Source: an uncultured Bacilli bacterium
GTDB taxonomy: Bacteria > Bacillota_I > Bacilli_A > RFN20 > CAG-631
DNA length: 16,774 bases
Assembly: GCA_934201705.1 (NCBI GenBank)
Contig: CAKPXF010000034.1
Coordinates: 1 to 16,774, forward strand
Direction: 5' to 3'
How positions within the stretch are numbered: position 1 is the stretch's first letter; every line of letters begins with the position of its first letter. Below, piece after piece: positions 1 to 6,198 of this stretch. The translations under genes were made by a program, and so were the position numbers. Below the pieces are notes generated by a model. That model was not told where the DNA came from. It saw nothing but the letters and a program-made list of their open reading frames with translations, and did no database searches.

Positions 1-131
1 TATTCGAAGAAGACGCTTAACCAAATCATGCATTTTGAGTTTGGCGAAAAATAACATTTTGATGTTGACTTTTACACAATTATATTTATTTCTTTTAATA
101 AAATGATACAATTTGAATATAGGCAAAAATT

Positions 132-1481
132 ATGGAATACGCTAAGAATTATGAAGAACAATTATTTTTAAGAACAAATGTTGTAGGTTATGCTGAAAAG
201 TTTAAAGAAAACATTATTAAGGCATTTAGAATTAATAGACTATTTGCTGAAAACAAAATAAAAAAATATAATAATTGTAAAGAGGCATTTGAAGAAAAAG
301 GTAAAATATCAATTCAAAAAATACTTGAAATATATTGGACTGAATTCGAAAAAAAATATCATTCACAATTAATAAGAAGTTCTATAAAAGAAAATGTTGA
401 AGCAGTTATTTCTTGTGGTAAATTCGATTCTGGATATCTTTACTTTGAATGTGAAAATCCATGTTGTAATGGATTTCATATCCAGCCTTTTACTTGCAAA
501 TCTAGGTTTTGTCCATCATGTGGAAAAAAATATAATGATGCTAGGGTTAAAGAAATAAGTAAAAAAGTATTAATGTGATGCATAGACATATTGTTTTTAC
601 AATTTCAAATAGGCTTTGACCTTATTTTTAAAAAGATAGAAGTTTAATCGATTGTTTATTTGAAGCAGTTAATCAAATATTTAATTATATGGCACTTAAA
701 GCTGGAAAATTAAAAGAATATAAATTTGGTTTTATTTCTACTCTTCACATATTTGGAAGAAATCTAAAATTCAATCCACATCTTCATGTGTTGGTAGCTG
801 AATGTATTATTGATAAACAAAATAATGTTAAAAAACACAATCATTTTCACTATGAATTAATGAGAAAATCATTTCAAAAAGCTTTATTAGATTTACTTAC
901 TAAAAAAAATTAATACAATTGAATTTAGAAAAATTAATATACAAGAAAAGCAATCAAGGTTTTTATGTATATGGTCCGCCTATACAAGCCAAAGATTTAA
1001 ATGCTAGTAAAGAACTAGTTAAATATATTATAGAATATGCAGGTCATCTGCTATAAGTCAAAGTCGAATAACTAATGTCGACTTTAAGAATAATACCATT
1101 TCTTATTACTATGATTCTCATGAAGATTTAAATACTAAAAAAGATAATAAGATTGGTAGGCAATTTGTCAACGAACATATTTTTTATTTTATCAAAAAGC
1201 TTATTATCTATATTCCTGATACAGGAAAGCATAATATTCGTTATTATGCTTTTTACGCTAACAAAACAAAACAAAGGCCTATTATTAGAACTATTAAATG
1301 GCCTTTATACCATAGTAAAGTTATTAAACAAATGATTACTGAACTTTCTTGGAAAAATAAGATATTGAAATCCTTCAACTATGATATACTTATGTGTGAT
1401 AGATGTGGTAAAACACTTATTTTAGTTCCTGATATGTGTTTTATTCCCAAAAGATTAAAGAGGAAACGATGCTATGGCTAA
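132..1481 (+). pseudogene. IS91-family HUH transposase, broken
   Basis: Reading across three frames gives about 450 codons, close to full length for an IS91/IS1294-type transposase. In order it shows an N-terminal Cys-rich zinc-binding region (the CENPCC and FCPSCGKKY stretches, about 450-530), an HRHIVFT segment, the HUH metal-binding motif PHLHVL (776-793), a catalytic-tyrosine-type segment IIEYAGHPAIS (Tyr codon 1036-1038), and a C-terminal CDRCG zinc knuckle ending RCYG. Lesions seen are a one-base loss near 572, TGA at 617-619, TAA at 629-631, a one-base loss in the A8 run at 902-909, and a one-base loss near 1047 (CAT-CCT read as CAT-CT). The ATG at 132 is a plausible start, but its SD is weak (TAGG). 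The family role is rolling-circle cutting and joining of DNA; this copy is almost certainly inactive. Confidence 0.85.
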
Positions 1482-1800
1482 ATATGTATATAGAGTTGAT
1501 AAGAGGCCTTTAACTATTGAAGAAAAAAAAGCTTTTGCATAGTTTGTTAATGAACAACATGATGAAGAGATTGGTCAATTAGATATTGATGAATTTGCAA
1601 AGTTGGAATTATATGATGAAATAGTAACATTTGAATGTAGCTATTGCCATGAAAAAATATTTGTTGATTTTGATGTTGTTAGAAAAAAATAGCCCAAAAA
1701 TAAGGATTTGCTTCCTTTTATTAGATGCCAATTCTGCAACAAAGGAACAATGTTACTAGAAGAAATAATTAGAAAAGATTTGGATTGTAACTATAACTAA
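1474..1800 (+). pseudogene. Small two-CXXC zinc-ribbon ORF of the IS element, broken
   Basis: The ATG overlaps the end of the transposase gene by 8 bp (ATGGCTAA), which suggests translational coupling and that it belongs to the element. The frame runs 108 codons to TAA but has TAG at codon 23 (1540-1542) and codon 73 (1690-1692). Both could come from CAG by one transition. It begins MAKYVYRVDKRPLTIEEKKAF, then an acidic helix-like stretch, then CSYC and CQFC pairs about 40 residues apart, as in a zinc ribbon. I do not recognise the family. A DNA-binding accessory to transposition is inference from position and the Cys pairs. Confidence 0.55.
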
Positions 1801-1815
1801 TCATTTTTGTGCTTT

Positions 1816-1842
1816 AGGTTGATTAACTTCGACCTTTTTTTT
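1816..1842 (+). terminator. Rho-independent terminator closing the IS genes
   Basis: AGGTTGA (1816-1822) pairs with TCGACCT (1829-1835), with one G-U pair and a six-base loop, and a run of eight T follows (1835-1842). It lies 16 bp after the zinc-ribbon ORF. IS91-type elements often carry a hairpin at the terminating end, so it could also mark the right end of the element. Confidence 0.65.
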
Positions 1843-1881
1843 GCTTTTATTGCCATTACAATACAATTTCCCTGAAAATAA

Positions 1882-1926
1882 AAAAGACTGTGTTGAAGCA
1901 AAATTATTGTTTCTTTACAGTCTTTT
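1882..1926 (-). terminator. Terminator of the exporter/lipoprotein operon
   Basis: AAAAGACTGT (1882-1891) and ACAGTCTTTT (1917-1926) are perfect 10-bp arms. Read on the minus strand, the hairpin follows the lipoprotein stop codon directly and leads into a T-rich stretch. The AT-rich flanks could let it work in both directions and separate this operon from the IS. Confidence 0.7.
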
Positions 1927-1931
1927 ACATT

Positions 1932-2462
1932 TTAAGCTAAATATTCATTTTCAACAATTTTTATAAAATTATTCAAATTACTTTCTTCAAATTTAAGAAG
2001 AAGATATAAATTATTAATGCTAACATATTTATTTTCAAGATATGGAATAGCTATAAGACTAGTTGAATTATTGATGAATAAAAAAGCATCAAATTCAATA
2101 TTTCCCCATGTGAAATAATTTGAAGAAGAATCTAAGCTATTTGTATAGCAGCGTCTTTGTAAATAACGAAATTCAAAGCATGTATTATTCTTTTTCCATT
2201 CGTTAATTTTCGATGAATCAAATTGTGTTTTTAAGGTATCAACGTATTTAATACTATCAATTATTTTTGTAAAAGGTTCATAAATAGTATTTATAGCTTC
2301 TTCTTTTATTTTTTTTCCTTTTCCCTTAACAATATCTACTAATTGCTCTGGCTTTTCTAAAAATGTATTTGTTTTTAAGGTGTTTTTGTTAGAAACCTTA
2401 TGATGTGAAAAGCATTAACATATTAATAATAAGCATATAAATGACATAAAAAACTTTTTCAT
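1932..2462 (-). pseudogene. Small secreted or lipoprotein gene with an early stop
   Basis: The minus-strand frame runs from ATG at 2462 to TAA at 1934-1932, 176 codons, open except for TAA at codon 16 (2417-2415). The N-terminus MKKFFMSFICLLLIC-stop-CFSHH is a short basic start and a hydrophobic stretch. If the stop was once TCA (Ser), it would read ICSC at codons 14-17, close to a lipobox. The rest is polar, with several Asn, Lys and aromatic residues, and has no further membrane segment. I do not recognise the family. It begins 26 bp after the ABC exporter stop and shares its terminator, so it was probably the second gene of that operon. A nearly intact frame behind one stop suggests recent inactivation, a sequence error or readthrough. 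Confidence 0.6.
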
Positions 2463-2488
2463 AGTGTACCACCACAAGACATAAAAAA

Positions 2489-4285
2489 TTATTTTTCATT
2501 ATAAAACTTTGCTTGTTTATCAAACATTTCTGTATATTTGCCATTATTTTTGTATAATGAATTATGAGTTCCATACTCTATAATGCTACCTTTATTAAAA
2601 ACTGCAACTTTGTCTGCTAATTGAACTGCTGATAATCTATGAGTTATAATAACTGCTGCTTTATTTTTAATCATATTATTAAATTGCAAATATATTTCAT
2701 ATTCTGCATCAGGATCTAATGATGCAGTAGGTTCGTCAAGAATATAAATAGATCTTTCATGATATAGTGCTCTAGCAATAGCCATACGTTGCTCTTCACC
2801 ACCAGATGGATTTACTCCTTCTTCATCGATCCATTTTCCTACCTGTGTATCATATTTTTTTGGTAGTTTTTCAATCATTGTTGATAAGCCACTTTTTATA
2901 AATGCGTCTTCTACTTTTTTTAAATTAACATTATCATCTAATGTAACATTTTTTAAAATTGTCATATTATAACTTGCAAAGTCTTGAAAAACTGGTGAAA
3001 ATAGTGCTTGATATTTAGTGTAGTTAAATTCATTAATATTAACACCATCTAAAAGTATTTCACCTTCAGTTGGAAAATATAAACGTGTTAATAATTTGAT
3101 AAATGTAGATTTACCTGCTCCATTTGGACCAACAATACATAATTTTTCATTTGCTTTAAATTTTATGTTTATGTTTTTTAATGAGTATATTTCACTGCCA
3201 GGATATTTAAAAGAAACATTTTTAAATTCTATGATAGATTCATTACTATATTTAGGCGTTTTATTACCGATTTCATATTGCTTGCAAGGAATATCTAAGT
3301 ATTCTTTTAATTCACTAATACTTAAACTATAGTTTGTCAATGTTAAATAAGAGTTAAATAAATTGCTTAAATAGCCATAAAATTGGCTTGTTGCTGTTAA
3401 ATAAATGGTCATAGTTCCAATAGCAATATTTCCATTTAATACTAGGTAAATTAAGAATGAATATATCAATGATTGCTGTATAAAATTAGTAAATGAATTA
3501 AATAAAATAGGTTTGCTTTGCTCTTTAGAAAACTTTTCTTCTAAAGTATTGGATTCTTGCTTGCTTTTATAATAAATATTCGTTAAAAAATCACTTGAAT
3601 TGAAAAGTCTTGTTTCTTTAGAATATGAAAAATCTTCAAGCATATATACATATGCTCCTTGGTACCTATCAAATTTACTTAATTGTAGACTTAAATTATG
3701 CTTCTTCTTATTAGAATTTTTCTTATATAATGAATTAATAAATATTATTAAGACTATTAAAATAATAATTAAAGCATTTAAAGAAGCGACAATTGTTGAT
3801 ATTGCAATTAAAGATAACAAAGCCATGAACAAAATATTTACTTGATTTATTATATTTAATGAATCGCTTAATGTTTTTTGAGCTCTATCTTTTTTTACTT
3901 GAATATCAGGCTTTTCTATAGTTTCATAATCCATTTTTGCAAAGAACTTATAAAAATTTATTTCCAAGTTTAAATTTATCATTAAATTCAAATGATACAA
4001 CGTTCTATTAATTAGAAAATTATATATTTGATTTATAAGTGGTGTTGTTACTAAAATGGTAACATAAATAATTATTTTATTTATGTTTTTTGTTGAAATT
4101 AGTTCGTTAATAATCATTCCAGGGAAAATAACTATTATAAGTGGAAATAATGAATTAATAAAAGAGTTTAGCATATTTAAAATAATAAATTTTTTACCAC
4201 CATTTGTATTTTTTATTAGTGAAAAGATGTAAATTGTATTTGCTATGGTGTCTTTAATGCTTTGATTCTTTTTTTTCTTTTTCAT
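2489..4285 (-). CDS. ABC exporter half-transporter (fused TMD-NBD)
   Basis: This 598-residue protein is normal length for a fused ABC exporter half-transporter, which works as a dimer in the cytoplasmic membrane. The N-terminal ~320 residues carry hydrophobic segments near 35-60, 70-92, 150-190 and 265-300. The nucleotide-binding domain has Walker A GPNGAGKST (386-394), a Q-loop in PVFQDF (about 434), signature NPSGGEEQ (492-499, with NPSGG replacing the usual LSGGQ), Walker B SIYILDEPT (512-520), a D-loop SLD, and the switch His in ITHR (549). The substrate cannot be read from sequence; peptides, lipids or drugs are all possible. The broken lipoprotein gene follows it. The ATG at 4285 is the only in-frame start after an upstream TAG, yet the best SD-like site is about 45 nt away. 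Confidence 0.93.
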   Translation of the reverse strand: MKKKKKNQSIKDTIANTIYIFSLIKNTNGGKKFIILNMLNSFINSLFPLIIVIFPGMIINELISTKNINKIIIYVTILVTTPLINQIYNFLINRTLYHLNLMINLNLEINFYKFFAKMDYETIEKPDIQVKKDRAQKTLSDSLNIINQVNILFMALLSLIAISTIVASLNALIIILIVLIIFINSLYKKNSNKKKHNLSLQLSKFDRYQGAYVYMLEDFSYSKETRLFNSSDFLTNIYYKSKQESNTLEEKFSKEQSKPILFNSFTNFIQQSLIYSFLIYLVLNGNIAIGTMTIYLTATSQFYGYLSNLFNSYLTLTNYSLSISELKEYLDIPCKQYEIGNKTPKYSNESIIEFKNVSFKYPGSEIYSLKNINIKFKANEKLCIVGPNGAGKSTFIKLLTRLYFPTEGEILLDGVNINEFNYTKYQALFSPVFQDFASYNMTILKNVTLDDNVNLKKVEDAFIKSGLSTMIEKLPKKYDTQVGKWIDEEGVNPSGGEEQRMAIARALYHERSIYILDEPTASLDPDAEYEIYLQFNNMIKNKAAVIITHRLSAVQLADKVAVFNKGSIIEYGTHNSLYKNNGKYTEMFDKQAKFYNEK

Positions 4286-4300
4286 ATTTAATCTATTGTA

Positions 4301-4339
4301 ATATATCTAAGAGATTTGATATATAAATTTCCTTTCTTA
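4301..4339 (-). promoter_or_regulatory. Exporter leader: distant SD and a small hairpin
   Basis: On the minus strand AAGAAAGGAAAT (4339-4328) is the only strong SD-like site before the exporter, but it lies more than 40 nt from the ATG at 4285. Between them ATATATC and GATATAT form 7-bp arms (4324-4318 and 4307-4301) with a 10-nt loop. Folding would shorten the gap, though the stem is weak (one G-C pair). Confidence 0.35.
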
Positions 4340-4355
4340 AAAGTATAATATAATT

Positions 4356-4466
4356 CTACTTCATAAATAGTTTGTAATGATGATTATAATATAAGTTATT
4401 AATATTTATATAATTTTCTTGTAAAATCGAATAGGGCATTTCTCTTACTATTTGTTTTCCATACAT
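4356..4466 (-). CDS. 36-codon small ORF in the exporter leader
   Basis: ATG at 4466 opens 36 codons (MYGKQIVREMPYSILQ... ending LFMK) and TAG at 4358-4356 closes it, 70 bp before the exporter ATG. The frame is open further upstream to about 4512 without another standard start, so it may instead be the remnant of a longer protein. An AAAGGA stretch lies about 15 nt before the ATG. The composition (Tyr, Asn, His, Ile) is not random-looking but has no Gly-Gly leader or Cys pattern of a known bacteriocin class. It may be a leader peptide, an exported peptide or debris. I do not recognise it. Confidence 0.3.
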   Translation of the reverse strand: MYGKQIVREMPYSILQENYININNLYYNHHYKLFMK

Positions 4467-4484
4467 ATAGTTAGTTTTTTTTCC

Positions 4485-4496
4485 TTTACATGTAAA
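4485..4496. promoter_or_regulatory. Perfect 12-bp palindrome in the exporter leader
   Basis: TTTACATGTAAA is self-complementary and sits downstream of the predicted exporter promoter. It could be a repressor operator. The function is inference from symmetry and position only. Confidence 0.3.
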
Positions 4497-4572
4497 CCAA
4501 TTTTTTTCTTAACACAATAAAAGACTTGAATGTAACAATTAATTCAATAAATAATAATCTTCCTCTGACTTG

Positions 4573-4601
4573 ATAATAACAAATTAATTTCACTTTTGCA
4601 A
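4573..4601 (-). promoter_or_regulatory. Predicted promoter for the ABC exporter operon
   Basis: On the minus strand TTGCAA (4601-4596) is followed after exactly 17 bp by TATTAT (4578-4573), preceded by TGT, which makes an extended -10. Transcription would start near 4566, leaving a leader of about 280 nt before the exporter ATG at 4285. Confidence 0.5.
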
Positions 4602-4646
4602 CAAATTTATATGAATTATTGTTGACATAGTGTTTTTAATAATTTT

Positions 4647-4688
4647 CTTGTTCGAATAGCCTTTAAAAATTTTATGAATTCGACAAAG
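4647..4688. promoter_or_regulatory. Imperfect inverted repeat over the HTH-gene -35
   Basis: CTTGTTCGAAT (4647-4657) and ATTCGACAAAG (4678-4688) are inverted copies matching at 9 of 11 positions, 20 bp apart. The right arm covers the predicted -35 box. The layout suits autoregulation by the HTH protein encoded just downstream, which is inference. Confidence 0.35.
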
Positions 4689-4708
4689 TTCCGATAGAAT
4701 AATATAAT
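4680..4708 (+). promoter_or_regulatory. Predicted promoter for the HTH-AlbA genes
   Basis: TCGACA (4680-4685), 17 bp, then TATAAT (4703-4708). This matches a sigma-A promoter at 5 of 6 and 6 of 6 bases. The start would be near 4715, so the 5' UTR is very short and begins about where the SD-like GTGGTGAT lies. Confidence 0.5.
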
Positions 4709-4726
4709 AATAGTGGTGATATAAAT

Positions 4727-4942
4727 ATGGAATATACTACATCAGCTAAATTGTCTAAACTTTGGGAAATATCTCCAAGACAAATTAGTAAATTATGTGC
4801 TTTTGGAAAAATAAATGGTGTTATAAAAGTTGGCAAAACATGGAATATACCTATAGATGCAAAAAGGCCACAAGATGGTCGCGTTACCTCAAAGAAATAT
4901 TTTGATTGGAAAGTAAAATATGGACATAAAATGAACAAATGA
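4727..4942 (+). CDS. Small HTH DNA-binding protein (excisionase/MerR-like)
   Basis: This 71-residue protein has TTSAKLSKLWEISPRQISKLC (residues 4-24), the pattern of a winged or MerR/excisionase-type helix-turn-helix. It is followed by a wing-like GVIKVGKTWNIPIDAKRP segment (about 34-51), as in the small 'helix-turn-helix domain' proteins common in Clostridia. It has no effector domain, so it probably acts as a local regulator. It overlaps the following broken AlbA gene by an ATGA at 4939-4942, indicating coupled translation. An inverted repeat over its own promoter is a candidate binding site. An excisionase role in an element is also possible, though no integrase is in view. Confidence 0.75.
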   Translation: MEYTTSAKLSKLWEISPRQISKLCAFGKINGVIKVGKTWNIPIDAKRPQDGRVTSKKYFDWKVKYGHKMNK

Positions 4943-6158
4943 ATTGTTTAATACAAAAGATGAAGACTTTTATTATGATAGAAAAAGCATTAATATTAAG
5001 CCAAAAGATTTGGATAGAACTATCATTGCCTTTGCTAATGCTGATGGTGGAACAATCGCAATTGGTGTTGAAGATAATAAAACAATCACTGGAATTGATG
5101 GCCATATAAAGCAAGTCAATGACTTTAGATATGTTCCAATAAATCTATGCCATCCATCAATAACTGCCGTTTTGAAGAAATTAAGGTAACGGATGTTAAA
5201 GGAAAAAATAACCATGTTTTATTAATTCATGTACCAATGAGCAGCAAAGTACACGAGGATATTTCAGGAGATGCATTTTGTAGAGTAGGTGATAAAAGTG
5301 TTAGAATGTCTTTTACTGAAAGACTAACATTGGCTTATGCTAGAGGTGAGCAAATATATGAAATATCTCCTGTTTTTGGCTCAAGTATTGATGATATTGA
5401 CAAAAATTTAGTAAAAGAATATATGAAAAGAATATGATATAACATGTCATTTGAAGATTATGTTAGTGAAAATGACTTTGTTGTAAATAAAAGAGGAGAG
5501 CTTAGTGTTAAGGCTATTTTACTATTTGGTAAGAATCCACAAAAGTTTTTTGGTAGAGCAAGAATTAAATGGTGTTCATATGAATGTTATTAAGGATGAA
5601 GAGTTTAATGGAAGGCTATTAGATCAACTAAATGATGCAATTGCATTTGTTAGGACACAAATAAAAGAAAGAACATTTTTAGGAAAAGATGGAAAATTTA
5701 TTACAATTCCTGAATATCCAGAATTCTGCTGGAAAGAATTAATAGTAAATGCTGTGACTCATAGGGATTATTCAATAAATGGAACTGACATTCAAATCAA
5801 GATGTTTGATGATTGGCTAACAGTAGAAAGCCCAGGTATATTTGCTGGCAATGTCACAGAAAAAAATATAAAGAACACACATTTTTCAAGGAATAAAGCA
5901 ATAGCTGCTTATATGAAAGAATACAAATTTGTAAAAGAATTTGGAGAGGGTGTTAAACGTATATATAAAGAAATGAGCGATGCAAAACTTGCAGATCCAA
6001 TATTTAAAAAGCAAGATTTTATGACTATAGCAACAATTAAAAATCAACCATTGGATTTCAATGATTATTATGCTGAACCCCAAAATGAACCTCTAAAATT
6101 TTATAAATTAATTGCTAATTTAATTTTTGTATGGTATACTTTATTCAGAACAATTTGA
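4939..6158 (+). pseudogene. AlbA_2 (Schlafen-type) ATP-binding protein, broken
   Basis: In pieces it matches the large family of AlbA_2 / divergent-AAA ATP-binding proteins, often annotated 'ATP-binding protein' or 'transcriptional regulator'. Piece 1 (4944-5189) has IIAFANADGGTIAIGVED, the AlbA_2 core. Piece 2 (5147-5437) has FCRVGDKS and the YEISPVFGSSIDDID linker. Piece 3 (5505-6158) has a GHKL-like ATPase with ELIVNAVTHRDYS, ESPGIF and EFGEGVKRI. Lesions: a one-base loss near 5160; TGA at 5435-5437 where the family has Gly (KRI-G-YN); loss of about 30 nt near 5565-5580, between RARI and MNVIKD; and a missing C-terminal winged helix, since the frame ends about 25 residues after NQPLDFND. 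The coupled ATG at 4939 is also out of frame with piece 1, which otherwise starts at TTG 4944. The family binds nucleic acid and is common in defence islands. This copy is dead. Confidence 0.85.
6112..6140 (+). promoter_or_regulatory. Predicted promoter of the DUF234 ATPase, inside the dead AlbA gene
   Basis: TTGCTA (6112-6117), 17 bp, then TATACT (6135-6140), preceded by TGG, an extended -10. The start would be near 6147, about 50 nt before the ATPase ATG. It lies in the last codons of the broken AlbA frame, so the nuclease gene can be expressed on its own. Confidence 0.55.
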
Positions 6159-6169
6159 TTCAAATCAAA
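6154..6169. promoter_or_regulatory. Perfect inverted repeat just after the ATPase start site
   Basis: TTTGAT-TCAA-ATCAAA is a 16-bp inverted repeat at about +8 to +23 from the predicted transcription start. An outer TTCAG/CTGAA pair (6144-6148, 6170-6174) extends it across a one-sided bulge. The position suits a repressor operator or a short 5' UTR hairpin. There is no T-run, so it is not a terminator. Confidence 0.4.
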
Positions 6170-6198
6170 CTGAATAAAAATGAAAGGGATGCCAATAT

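Larger units (their letters stand above)
132..1842 (+). mobile_element. Decayed IS91/IS1294-like element with two overlapping ORFs
   Basis: The span holds a broken HUH transposase gene, an overlapping broken zinc-ribbon ORF and a terminator. IS91-family elements move by rolling-circle transposition and lack classical terminal inverted repeats, so the true ends cannot be read from a single copy. The limits given are those of the recognisable content. Both ORFs carry several lesions, so the copy should not be able to move itself. The family assignment rests on the transposase motifs. Confidence 0.65.
4286..4726. other. 441-bp intergenic region between exporter and HTH gene
   Basis: This divergent gap holds the exporter promoter, a 12-bp palindrome, a 36-codon small ORF and a hairpin on the minus side. 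On the plus side it holds an imperfect inverted repeat and the HTH-gene promoter. It is extremely AT-rich. I see no tRNA, no repeat array and no riboswitch class I recognise. Confidence 0.6.

Noticed and set aside
1..54. Open plus-strand frame ending in TAA (reads YSKKTLNQIMHFEFGEK)
   Set aside because: It could be the C-terminus of a gene cut by the window edge, but 17 codons with no recognisable motif are too few to call.
1060..1085. Inverted repeat AAAGTCGA / TCGACTTT
   Set aside because: It lies inside the transposase reading frame, codes for plausible family residues, and has no T-run or promoter context.
1153..1335. Open frame of 60 codons inside the transposase region
   Set aside because: The correct transposase frame (ending at 1481) runs through it with family motifs; this is a shadow.
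1474..1800. Recoded TAG (suppressor or alternative code) in the zinc-ribbon ORF
   Set aside because: The neighbouring transposase has TGA and TAA nonsense codons as well, so general decay explains it better.
5147..5189. Programmed -1 frameshift in the AlbA gene
   Set aside because: No slippery heptamer is present in the overlap, and the gene also has a nonsense codon, an internal deletion and a missing C-terminus.
4672..5215. Minus-strand open frames opposite the HTH and AlbA genes
   Set aside because: Plus-strand frames there match known families, and the antisense frames show no family motif or SD.
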